A DNA stretch of 64,000 nt, from NCBI RefSeq assembly GCF_022376445.1, contig NW_025955061.1, positions 62,001 through 126,000 of the forward strand. The letters are read 5' to 3'. Under the pieces are notes generated by a model. The model ran no database searches, was not told the DNA's origin, and worked only from the letters and a program-made list of their open reading frames with translations. This document shows, piece after piece, positions 34,901 through 45,768 of the stretch. Source of the stretch: Fomitopsis serialis. Lineage: Eukaryota; Basidiomycota; Agaricomycetes; Polyporales; Fomitopsidaceae. Position 1 is the stretch's first letter. Each line of letters starts with the position of its first letter. The translations under genes and the position numbers were made by a program.

Positions 34901-37267
34901 TAAACGCACTGCGAATACGGATGAGAATACTCGGCGTGCGGCCGAGTCCAGAAGCGCAAGCAAGTTACCTGCCAAAGTCATACCTGTGCGCACGAGCATC
35001 GAGCTCGATGGTCACAGTATGTTCGCTTTCATGTCTTCCACCTATGTGGCTGACCTGTGGCAGACGTGAACAGTTCGTCTCCTGTTCCGATACTGAAACC
35101 GGAGCGCACCTCTGTCAAGGCGAAACTGCGCAAGAAAGGTCAAACTCCAACTGAAGATAAGAAAGCCGCTCACGTGAAAACGTCTAAGAGGAAGAGAGCA
35201 CCTATGGATGAGGACCCTGTTCTTCCGGATACCGGGTTGGTTCAAGAGACTGCTGAACCTCCAGCTAAGAAGTTTCGTGGGGAGGAACAGCAAGGTTCTT
35301 CGCTTCGAACGAGGAGGACCGACTCGCGTATTCTCCGTCCCCACACGACTGCGGCTGCTCGGACGACTCAACGATATCGCGCGAAAAAGGATAAGACCTC
35401 ATCTCCGCTCTCGAAGACAGGCGTCATTGACTACGACGAGCTGCCCGGCAATCCTGTAGCTTCGGACGCTCGTTCGCACACACCTCCTGCTTCGAAACCT
35501 CCTCGGCATGGAAGGAAAAGACAGTGGGCACAATGCCGCAGACGTATCAGCGCGAAGCACACGTACGACCAAGGCAAACGTAAAGGAAGAACGATCGCAC
35601 GCATCTGGCACTGCACTTCCTGCGGATCTCGACTTCGTCTCAGCTAACGGGAATGCTTTGTATACCGAGGATCTGGAAGACGAGGAAGAGGTTACAACCC
35701 TGCTGACGAAACCATCGAAGCCAAGTGTCACCGTGGTTGAGAGACCCGTCGTAGAGGCGTTGAAGGCGTCGGCTGCCTCTTCGGCCTCAGGCATGAATCC
35801 CTTTGTTAGTACTACCCCAACTGCGAAAGAAGCCGAGGGTGTTGGTGAGAAGCGCAAGGTAAGCCATCAGGATATACGTTCAGTGTCTATTCGTACTACG
35901 TCTATGTATATAGGTCAAGTCAGAGGGCAAGAAGAAGTCGAACAAGATGCCATGGCTAGCTGCGACGAAAGAGACTGGCAAAGCCGGGGTCGGGAAGTTA
36001 CCTGATTCGGACGCTCAGGAATGTCTCACCGCCGCTGGCACGTCTGCAGAACACCGGCTCGAGGTAGCTGCGAAGAAACAAAACAATTACCGGAAGCCGA
36101 CAAGGTAGAGGCGTAATCGCACTTTGTATCCCCAGTCCTCATCCGATGACGATACGATTTAGGCAAAGACGACCGCAAGCATGGAATTCAGCCAACGAAG
36201 AATAGGAGGTACGTCTAGCTTTAAGTACGAGGCTCGCTACGATATTCGTTGTTCTGGCAGACCCCAGGGCTTCCGTAGCGCGTGCACCTGTCACTGCACC
36301 TCACATCGAGACAATCGATCTCACGCATGACGATACTCCCGTCAACACAGGAATGCGCCTTTGCCGTGTTGAAGAGACCGTCTTCCCCGCTCCTTCAGAC
36401 CGACCCCGAACATACTCTGGTCGACCCTCCTCAATTCTCCACGTCGACTCCCTTCCGTAAACTGAGGCTGCAGCTGGTGCAGGGTCAACGGCTAAAAGCG
36501 CACGTTGCGTCACATTCGCACCGAACGTTGAAGAGAGACCGTCGTCGCCCTCTCCTCTGGGCGCGGACCCTATGCGAAAGCCGCGAGGTCGACCACTCTC
36601 ATGCTCACTCCATAGGTGAGGAGCAGAAAGCTAGTGGTAGGCAACGAACAGGTCCAACGTCCGATCCCAGTCACTTATGTTCTGTCTCCATATAGTGAAG
36701 ACGAAGTTGCCTTCTCATACGAGGGTCGACATAAAAGGCAAAACCATGAATTCTCCGGGCATGCAGAGATCCACGCCACACAAGAATAATGCCAATGTCG
36801 ATGACATTGTCGACGTTCTTGAGGAGCTCCAACAGGTGCGTTCCAGTGGATGTGCGAAGGTTTTACTCCAATTCTCTTTCAAGGCAATTCTTCATCGTAT
36901 CACGCAGAGATTCGAGGCGTTAGGGAAGAGGTGCGCTTCGGGCGCAACACTCTGTTATCCGAGGCTGCTGAGGATTTGTTGCATATGCGCAACGAGAGGT
37001 CAGTTCCCTATGGTGTCATTGGTATTTGGGCCCACTGACCGTCGTGCACTGGGCAGTGTCACTCATTTCAATCACCTGATCGACCTCGAAGCAGAATACG
37101 CAAAGTTAGGTAGGACTCTCGCAGACGGATACGAGCAGCTCCTCGAGAAGGTCAGGACATTCGCTCGGACTGGCGCGGATGGTGGGAGATCACGACCGCG
37201 GAGTATGATTCAGCGAATGCCGGTCGACCTGGCCGCCGTTCCTGCATGCTTTCGTCCTAGCAACTGA
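31956..37267 (+). CDS. Candidate meiotic axis protein, SYCP2/Red1-like
   Basis: A long multi-exon gene (ATG at 31956 is my best guess). The N-terminal part is helical (QKKLIKHLRQPLVPIFSAY, VLTALGNQLLEEKRRWEDV, YLALESLLTLFARILPSA, RAAYMKAVFLSP), like armadillo-type repeats. Next is a beta-rich block (CDKLYIDDKAFLFNVLIG, DEHCEALEIRYDTTRKIEV, LRISFALSNADVERFYSAI) with the order of the Spt16M/PH-like domain of SYCP2. Then about 800 residues of Ser/Lys/Pro-rich, probably disordered sequence (33800-36650) with repeated KKFR/KRKR basic patches. The end is a coiled-coil-like stretch (VDDIVDVLEELQQ, EEVRFGRNTLLSEAAEDLL, FNHLIDLEAEYAKLG). SYCP2 and Red1 share exactly this plan and organise meiotic chromosome axes. 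At least two frame breaks (about 32500 and 36920) are seen. Assignment is by architecture, not by strong sequence identity. Confidence 0.45.
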
Positions 37268-37428
37268 TGCGTTTATGAAGCCCAGCCATAATGCCTCGAT
37301 GACCCGTAGAACGAATATTTGTGTGCTTCCAATGCAGAATGTTGGTTGTAGAATAAATCCGTCGAGTCTGAGAATACGAATGCAACCGACCACTGCCAGT
37401 CTGGATGATAGTACCCTGTTCACGAGAG

Positions 37429-39128
37429 TCAGAGAGCGAGCCCGACATTGACGCGTCCATCAGGTGATCGTGCATGCTCTGTATCATCTACCTGTCTTGC
37501 TATCTCGTCTTCTGCAGTGTTAACACTTGTCGGATGAGCATCCACATTCCATTCGAGCTCGTCGAGTTCCAGACCCATGCGAGTAGTGTCTGACTCTGAC
37601 AAATTCAATGAGGCAAGGCAACGCGGCCTTGAGCTGGAACGGAGGTTGAACAGAAACCGCGATATGCAGATTGGGGGCAATCTAGAATGGATGTCAGCGC
37701 ACGCCGGTGAGAGAACCCAAGTGATGCTAACGGCGTCAACAGAAATGTCATAAAATCGAAGCCCTAACGTGTCGTCGTTGAGTGCACCGATCGATCAGAA
37801 ACATGATGCAACTCACACTGTTATACACCTGAATGATAGCTTGAGCGATATTGAGACAGGTGATCGCTCTGTAAACCGAGGGTATTACCGTTAATACAGC
37901 GTAGACCGAAAGTTCAGAAGCGTCACTTACGCGAAGTAGAGTGTGCCTACTCCAGTGCCTGATTAGTCGCTCCAAGAGCACTATGACGCGCGTGAACTCA
38001 CCATCCCGTAACAAGATGGTGACCAGTGGTGCCTTTGCTCGAGCTTGCATAGCCGCTCTCTTGATGCCCCATGTTTTCCACCACGTCATGCTGAGGACGA
38101 CAGCGTCCGATAGGATGGTCGTGACGGCACTGATTACCAAGCCTGGATTCAGGAAGTTGTCAGGATAGATCTGCTTTTTAGTGGGCACCTCATACATCTG
38201 TTGACAGTCAACACTCTGACGCGGACACATGAGGTGATGTATGACAGGAGAATCACCTGTAGTACGTGGCTTCCGAGACATTTTCCAAGTTGTTGGCGCA
38301 TGTGGCTTTGTTACCATGGATTTGAAGAGAGAATCTAGTCTTCGCAAGTAGGTGCTACTCGCCATCATTTCAGAGCAAAGCGAGAAAGGGTGGTGATCAT
38401 AAACTCACGATGTTCGCGAGCACGGTCGTCATTCCCAAAAACAGTACAAAGACGAACGCAGTCCAGCTGTAACCGCCGATGGCAAACGCTCTCAGAGCTG
38501 CGAATACTAGGGATCGCGTTGGTTCGGGGGTGGCTCGCGTTGAACGAGCCTTGGCTTACAGGCCTCGGTGGTTTCTAGTGCGAAGATGCATCCGGCAATG
38601 CATGTGCTGACAACGGCACAGCTACATGGGAATATTAGCGAAGACGTACTACTATCGCAGATGGCGAAGTTTACCCCTGTGCAGATGGTCAACAATCAGA
38701 AGCAAGTCTTGCATACGCATAGTGAGATCGCCCCTACCCTAGTGTCAAGCTGGGCGAATTCGCCAAGGTTGAGTAGTGCAAAGAGCAGCAACGCATACCG
38801 GTTGGCGAAGAAAAGTAGCTTGGATGGCGCCCATTCGCTTCTCCAAAAGTGCCGCAACTCTTCTTCGATTGTGAGTGTATGTTCGAAAAGGATCAGCGCT
38901 GACAAGAGATGATCACGGATATTTTTTAGTGTCATTAAGACGTAGTACTCACCACAGACGGCTGCGCCACCACTGTTGACCATGAAGCTCAACGTCTACC
39001 TGTAAGTATGCAGCTGAGTTCGCAGACCAACCACATATGCTCACTTCTGCCGAAGAAAACTCTCTGAGGAGAGGGGCAGTACTTGCACGGGTTGAGATAT
39101 AGACATCTTCACTTAGTGCGCATACCAT
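37429..39128 (-). CDS. DUF6533 multi-helix membrane protein, gene 2
   Basis: Minus-strand gene with start near 39128 (MVCALSEDVYISTRAS) and stop at 37429. Landmarks: FMVNSGGAAVC, ALILFEHTLTIEEELRHFW, SKLLFFANRYALLLFALL, the later block SDAVVLSMTWWKTWGIKRA, APLVTILLRDG, and ICISRFLFNLRSSSRP before an acidic cytosolic tail (SLNLSESDTTRMGLELDELE). It converges with the SYCP2-like gene, leaving about 160 bp between the stops. Exon phases at the first introns equal those of genes 1 and 3, so the three are true paralogues. No lesion was found in the exons I followed. Confidence 0.8.
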
Positions 39129-39350
39129 GGGGGCGGGGGCTTGGGCGATGTCAAGACGAGAGCCTTTAAAGGTACTTCCCGGAGCTATTGCAGGGTAAAT
39201 CGAGCCTGAACACGAGAGCATCGATCACACCTATAGTGACAGCCTTCTGGACTGCGCATATTGATCGAAGCAACGACGGCACAAACGGACCCTGTTGCAA
39301 GGCTACGGTCAGCCTCATCTTACGACTCGAGAGTCTGAAAAATGACTACG

Positions 39351-39400
39351 CACACAGTGTCGTACATACGTCTCCCACACAGTGTCGTACATACGTCTCC
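39351..39400. repeat. 25-bp tandem duplication
   Basis: Two exact head-to-tail copies (39351-39375, 39376-39400) of a 25-base unit beginning CACACAGTGTCG. It lies in intergenic or decayed DNA downstream of the DUF6533 fragment. Confidence 0.9.
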
Positions 39401-39946
39401 CTGTCAAACGTTGACGGAATGCATGCAACGACCCTCAGGTTGAAGTGACGGGGAGCCAGTCTGTACGCGGATTCACGTTGGGCATCGGCCACGGCGCTAA
39501 GATTGCTATTGACCGCTACTTGGCCAATGCCGGACACAGCAAGCGGTGTTGCGGTATCTTCGCAGTGTGAGATGAGAATATCGGCACGAAGGCAAGATCC
39601 GCCGAGAAAGCGGTGTTGTGGGGATGTTAGCCTCAAAGAGAACGGAAGCGTACCTGACCGTAGCTCGTTGTCCCCAAGCTTCAAGAAAACAGGCCGCAGT
39701 TCATGGAAGTCGTCATTGCGAGTTCGGACTCCTCGTCATATGGCATAGACTTGCGAACCACCTTCAGCCTAAGCCTGGTGTCAATCGCTCGCGTTCAGTA
39801 GTCTTCTTCATAGAGCGGTTCCACGCTGACCGATGCTGATTGACATGGCATGCTGTGGACCTGAGGTGGGGGCTAAGTCTGATCTGGAGCTGATCCGTGC
39901 ACAGTCAACAAGTGAGCGTTCATACTGATCGACCATGATATTGAAC

Positions 39947-40129
39947 TCACCACCGCGCTGCATACTTAATCGCAGTCATCTCGGTTTCTCCTGACTGATC
40001 TTCAGAAGGCTCGCGCGATTCCGAGTCCCAATTCCTTGAGTTATAAAAACTCGGCATGCTGTACACGTCCCCCGAACTCGGGAACAGTGCACAAAAGGCT
40101 GAAAATGACTTCAACGCCTGCGCAGTCAA
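39947..40129 (-). pseudogene. C-terminal fragment of a DUF6533 gene
   Basis: The frame SGDVYSMPSFYNSRNWDSES followed by EPSEDQSGETEMTAIKY matches the cytosolic tail of gene 3 (GDMGSMLGSDQLDTWAWE, then EGTEMTAIE). No membrane-domain exons are found upstream of it. It is a leftover of a partial duplication or of a deleted fourth gene. Confidence 0.6.
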
Positions 40130-40134
40130 GGTGC

Positions 40135-40570
40135 GCTAGCGAACAGGCCGATACGGCAATATGCATCTGTGATCCTTTCCACTGTCGCTAAGCTTCCCAT
40201 TATCGATGCATGAGATTACAGACTTACTGCGGTGTCGAGATCCGGGGTGGCCATCGTGCTTCAGCTGGAAAGTAGGAGGGTACAAGAGGTCGTGAACAAG
40301 AGAAGCGTGGCATGATACGCGGTCGAGACATTTTTGCAATGATAAATATGGATTGGGAATTAGGTTTCTAGCTGTCATTGCCAATGCCTGTCACTGCGAA
40401 GCAGTGCTGCCAGACTTTGGTTGTGTATTTCGTCACACGCAGAAACGACCTGCTTGTACAATATGATTCGAAAGAACAGAAGATCTTGCCAGAGTCAATC
40501 AGTGAACAGCATCAAGAAGTTTTGGTGCTCACCGCATTAACGACAAGCACCGACAACTCCCTACTCGACC
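40135..40570. other. Intergenic between DUF6533 fragment and gene 3
   Basis: Only short frames. I see nothing further. Confidence 0.4.
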
Positions 40571-40572
40571 TC

Positions 40573-42256
40573 TCAAGCTTCACCCACATGTCTTGCTTCG
40601 ATCGCGGTCATCTCAGTGCCCTCGGTCTGGTGTTCGCTTTGCTCCCCGGGTAATTCCCAAGCCCAGGTATCTAGCTGGTCGGAGCCGAGCATGCTCCCCA
40701 TGTCCCCGCGACACGGTGCGCGAAGTACACACTTCCCGCTGGGGCGGTCTCCGATTGCGAAGTCGACGCTGTTGCGAGCTGCGACAGACTCGAGCTGGAG
40801 TGGAGGTTGAAGAGGAAGCGCGAGATGCAGATGGCGGGGAGCCTGCAAGGACAGCACCGATCAGTGTGTCAGTTTCAGTCAAGGGAACTGTACGTACGGT
40901 GTGAGGAAATAGGACAGGTAGTCGATGGCCTGGAGAGACAGACACGAATGAATATGCTGGATGAGACGGGCGAGCTGGTCGAGACTCACCCCATCGTATA
41001 TCTGGACGACTGCTTGTGCGATATTGAGAGCTGCCAACGCGCTGGTCGAGATAGCACATCAGTATAAGAGCATTCCCTTAAGTCCGTGAACGACATACGC
41101 AAAGTATAACGAGCCTGTACGGTACGATATAATCATGAGTACGGCGCAGACGCTCAAGGAATAAACTTACCATCCCGCAACAAAATAGTCACAAGTGGTG
41201 TTGACATCCGAGCGTGTTCGGCTGCTTTCTTGATCCCCCATGTCCTCCACCATGTAATCGCGAGCACGAGAGCGTCACAGAGGATCGCGCTGACAGCACC
41301 TAAAATAAGGCCTACGTAGTGAAATGTGAACATCCGAGCGCGTCAACAAATACGACAGCGCACATCTATCAAAAACGGCTCATCATTCAAAGTGTGATAT
41401 GATGGTGCGTGAGGGGACATACCTGTAGTAGGATTCGCCGGAGACATCCGGGGTGTTCGCGCATGCCACTGCACTGCCATAACTTTCGAGATAGTAAGTC
41501 GTTTTGGCGATTAGATACTGGGCGCAACTACCCATTCAGATCTTGCGAATGCAGGCAAAGCTCAACACTCACGATATTCGGCCAGATAGTGAGAGAGCCA
41601 AGTATCAGGACGAGTAGCGCGGCCGGCCAGTTGAATCCACTGATTGCGAATGCTCTCAGGGCAGCAAATACTAACGTACAACTTGAAGGTCAGTAATGTT
41701 CGTGTTCCCTTCAGTCATTCTTACCTGCTTCTGTAGCGTAGAGAATGAAGATACAGAGATTGAGTACGACACTTAAACCTCCGCAACTAAAACAGCGTCA
41801 GCTATCAGACCGGTACGGAGATGAGCACCTATTACCCCTTGCGACATCGTTGAGCTAAGGTATCAACCGTTTAACATAATGGCAACTTACTGCAGTGTTC
41901 GAAGGTGCCATTCCACCCAGATTGAATAGAGCAAATCCCAATAGGGCGTAACGGTTCGTGAAGAAAAGCACTTTGGATCCTGTTAGCCTTCCATGCCAGA
42001 AATGCTGCACCTCGTCAAGAATCGTGATCATATGCTCATAGACAATCAACGCTAATACCCGTTGATGAGACGCGGTATCATAGAGCGTAGATACAGACGT
42101 ACCAGAGATAGCAACGGTGCAATAGTTGGCCGTGTAACTGCCGGTGGAGACAAGGTTAAATCGAACACCAAAGACTGACTCGCTGAGAACTCACTATTCA
42201 GTCATGAACACCGCGGCGTACGGCGGCGGGACTTCCTCCGGTTCAGAGGTCGCCAT
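40573..42256 (-). CDS. DUF6533 multi-helix membrane protein, gene 3
   Basis: Minus-strand gene starting MATSEPEEVPPPYAAVFM (42256). The first intron joins MTE to YYTANYCTVAIS; then ALIVYEHMITILDEVQHFW, SKVLFFTNRYALLGFALF, a block around 41170-41330 with LCDALVLAITWW, and LPAICISRFLFNLHSSS at about 40830. The tail must change frame once (near 40720-40800) to reach the conserved GSMLGSDQLDTWAWE and EGTEMTAIE end at 40573, so one base is probably missing. Together with genes 1 and 2 it shows a local expansion of this receptor-like family. Location: plasma or internal membranes, inferred from seven hydrophobic stretches typical of the family. Confidence 0.8.
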
Positions 42257-42259
42257 CGT

Positions 42260-43380
42260 CAGCAGCAATCGTTAACAGAGCGTCCTGCGTGGGGCTATGT
42301 ACAGCTGAAGTTTGCATGGCGCGTTCTCTCCGAACTCTATAAACTGGACGCGGCGCGTAAAGTCACGCCAAGCGAACGGAGTGCCCATGACGCGGACGCC
42401 TGCTAGTAGGCTGTGCTTGCAGTACTGAGATTCCCTAAGATTAATGACCTCGCGGTGAACTAAATAGCCCCAAGCGCGTTGTGATACGGACTAATATGGA
42501 TCGCCCGAATGTCAGCACAGCCACGATAAGCTATACTTATGGGCGCTGCTGCGCTGCACCACTCCGCATTCTGCCCAAGCTAAGTACGTGAATGGGGCAA
42601 GGAACTCAATGATGCAGGAGGAATCATCGAGGTCGCTTCAACGTCGCATCATTTGCGACGGGCTTTCCGGAATCCGAGGCGATACACCTCGCTAGGCTAA
42701 TGGCGTAATGATACGATCTCGACGCTGAACCATCTGCAGGTTATGATCTAGAGTCATGTTAGATATGCCAACCGCACGTAGCAGACCGATTACAATACAT
42801 ACCAGTATTATCAGACCAGGTCAGGATGACTGTTCGGACGCAGCGGTCAGTCACACAGCCACTGCCAGTGTTCGCCGGTACCGGCGAGCGCGCCCAGAGC
42901 CTATCTCTTGTGTCCAGTCCAGGCCTACCAGGAATGTATGCTGAATGACCCCAAGGGTCGTCGCACTGAGCTGGCGCGAGGTCATGAGAGGAAAGAGAAA
43001 GATAGAGCTTGGATAGAGCCAAGGTCTGCCAAGGTACACGGGCCGCCAGACTGTCGGGAGAGGAGATCAGATCTCAAGGACTCGGAGATCTCCGCCAAGT
43101 CTGTGGCTGGAGGAGTGCGGCGAACTGGAGGGGGAGGACATGGTAAGGACTGTACTTACTCACAACGTCCATTCGTTTACTTCAAAATCTTCCGTGGTCC
43201 CAGGGGAAGAACGGCATAGCGAGATATGGGATGTCATGTCCTTCAGAATGATTTACACTTTCGTATTATACAACGCGCTTGCAATGTTCCTCTCTCGACA
43301 CGGACGACCAGCGGAGCACCTTCTAACAAGGACAGCCCTCCGGCTGCGCGTCGTACGCACTCGCCATCCCGCCTTGCGTG
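42260..43380. other. Intergenic, no gene seen
   Basis: Promoter side of DUF6533 gene 3 and 3' side of the first SMP gene. Short frames only. Confidence 0.45.
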
Positions 43381-43383
43381 CGA

Positions 43384-43715
43384 CTATGCCTTGCTTCCCT
43401 TGGCAGCCTTCGGGGCCCCGGCGGGCGCACCGTTCTTGGCTGCCGCGCTCTGGGCGCGGGCGGCGAAGCCGTTCTTGCCCGTGTCCCCACCGGACTTCGC
43501 CTAACAGCGCATGAAATAACAAAGTTAGAGACCCGAGGCGGGTACTATGAGCGCGAGATTGCGCACACCTGAGTGGACTGTATGCGTGATGCGTCCGAAC
43601 CGGACATCTTGTTGCCAGCACCACCGCCGGCTGCGTTGAGGACGAGTTGTCAGCGGCGCTGCGAGGAGGGGGAGACGGGAGGACACTCACTAGCACGAGA
43701 TCCTTTCGCTGGCAT
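43384..43715 (-). CDS. Small SMP/LEA-like protein, gene 1
   Basis: Three exons (43715-43691, 43630-43569, 43500-43384) join in frame to 67 residues. The core reads SDASRIQSTQAKSGGD then KNGFAARAQSAAAKN, the pattern of the SMP (seed maturation protein, LEA_5/SMP) domain, followed by an Ala/Pro/Lys tail ending AAKGSKA. Such small, hydrophilic, Gly/Ala/Gln-rich proteins are usually disordered and linked to stress or desiccation tolerance; the fungal role is not established. A TATAAAAG box lies about 90 nt upstream on this strand (43810-43803). Intron positions, exon sizes (25 and 62 nt) and phases equal those of gene 2, so the two are duplicates. Confidence 0.75.
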
Positions 43716-43802
43716 GTTGAACTGAGAAGTTGGAAAGTGTAGGACGGTAGGCTGGTGTGGTGGATGAAGCTGGTACTGAGCTACAACCCTCAAGCCGTCG
43801 AG

Positions 43803-43810
43803 CTTTTATA
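43803..43810 (-). promoter_or_regulatory. TATA box of SMP gene 1
   Basis: TATAAAAG on the minus strand, 88-95 nt from the ATG. SMP gene 2 has a TATA box at the same distance. Confidence 0.55.
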
Positions 43811-43819
43811 GCCGTCAGG

Positions 43820-45440
43820 ACTGAGGCAGAACGCAGAGTACGCCATTCGATGCGAGACATCCGCCGTTGGTCGCAGCAGGATGCGCGACGTGCGCATTGG
43901 GACGACGTCAGACGATCGCTCGCGAGCAGTCATTGCGGATGCAGAGCGAGCCCATTACGCGTGCGCTCCGCTGCTGAGAGTGGTCAGACGATCTGGCCAA
44001 ATTACCTCGACAGACCTGGTACCGTGTTCGCGAACAATCCGCAGCTGACGTGCCGGATCTCAGGGGGAAGGAGGATAAGCAAGGATGCAGTCATTGTACG
44101 TACTTGCCTGCCAATCCGAGGCGGATGTGTGATGGCCACAGCTCGCCGACGCGATCGGATACCTTCCGCAGTACATATACATGCCAGAGTACCTGAGCCA
44201 GGTTACATGGATGATCGGCGACCTTCGAATGTATCGTTGCCGATCGACGTGCAACTCCTCGTCTGCGGCACTTGAACAAGAGGTATTCAAGCGGGTTCCC
44301 GTCTACGTGCAAGGCGCTGCGCGGGAGCAACGTTCTCTGAGTACCGTGCATGGCACAAGGTGTCGGCCATACACCTCCGCAGGACGAGCCAGGGCTATTT
44401 GAGTTAAAGTTCCGGCGGCTTTGCGTGGTTGGCTCTGTGAGAGCCTCAGAGAGCGGAGATGAGTTGAACTTTGTCCGTTGAGCCACCGCTTTACGTCGTT
44501 GGACGGCGCGATTCCCGGAGATCGCGCGAGACTCGCGGACGTGGAAAAGATACCGCCCGACCTTTCCGAAGGTTCTCTGGCATATCTGGCAAGTTTGAGA
44601 GCACAGTCGAGCGCAGACGGTTGACCAACTTACATGAACTGGCTCGTCCCGCGACTTTGACCAGAAGACTAGTGTCTTAACTGCCGTCAGTCAAGAGTAG
44701 GCTATGCTGCGTTCAAATGGCCATCTAGGAAGCTCTTCAGTGTCCACGAGTAGAGCATCTGCGAGGGAAGGCGATCAAACAGCTCCACGTTAATTTCGCT
44801 GGAACGTCGCATAAAACACGGCATGTAGACAGTCGGCGGTGCTGTACCAGTCAAACTTCAGACATATGTCTGAGGGCTGAGTTGCACTTGTCAAGACGAT
44901 AGCCACGTCATGAACTCCCCTTGCCAGTCTCTTTCTGCCAAACCTCGCAGATGCGGCTGTCCCATTCAATAACCACGAATGGTCCACGCATGTGCGTAGA
45001 TCTTTCCCACTGAGACAGGGCGTTCACGAGGACAGTCATTGAGTGGTTCACTGTCTTCGGTCGCACAGAGTGGAGTCGAACTCTTGTTGACATCACAGCT
45101 TCGAAATCATGTCTAGAGCGAAAGCTGACTTTTGCACCTTCAAATGTGATATACGTCGGCAGAGAAGTGCTGAATCATATAGGACGTAGTACGCACCTCC
45201 TCCTGCCACTCAGCCCTTGCAGTAGTGGCGTGAGCTCGGGATAATCGGCCTAGTCGTTTTTGAGTCATGCATGTGGCTGCGTCATCTTTCGTTGTACGCA
45301 TCATCTGACTCGGATTCCACACTGTTTATTGGATTCAATGGGAGTGAGACAACGAGCGAACAGTCGAAGCGCGAGCGTCGAGACCGCACTCTGCATGTGG
45401 GATGGGGAAGGATGGGGATAAGGATATCGGCCGAAGCCCC
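43820..45440. other. No gene supported
   Basis: About 1.6 kb. One minus-strand frame (44908-45096; SMTVLVNALSQWERSTH and PFVVIEWDSRICEVW) looks protein-like but is isolated and unrecognised. The rest shows only short frames. Confidence 0.35.
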
Positions 45441-45451
45441 TGTAATGCAAT

Positions 45452-45497
45452 CTTATCAGATAACTTTGATTGACGGTCCTGGGATCTTATCAGATAA
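45452..45497. promoter_or_regulatory. Paired ATCAGATAA sites, GATA-factor type
   Basis: CTTATCAGATAA occurs at 45452-45463 and again at 45486-45497, about 270-315 bp upstream of the oxidoreductase ATG. Each contains ATCAGATAA, which fits the ATCWGATAA consensus of iron-responsive fungal GATA repressors (Urbs1/SreA/Fep1 type), and is palindromic so GATAA is present on both strands. General nitrogen GATA factors could also bind. Confidence 0.5.
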
Positions 45498-45768
45498 TGG
45501 TTTAGCCACACCCGAACGGCCGACTCCTCCTCAGCTCCTCCTCCCTCATTCGCCAGCCTTTGAACTGGCATCATGCCGCGGAGGGTGAGCAAGTCATTCG
45601 GCATTCAATCACGCAGGTCATGATGTTTCAAGTCATTCGACTCTTTTCAAGCCGTGAACGTCGGGGGGCCTGGTTTGCGATATAACGGTCGTTGCGTTCG
45701 CCACTCGGACTGGACTTCACGAACGCCTCCTGTTCAAGTCTAAACGGTAGCGAACATCGCGAGGAACA

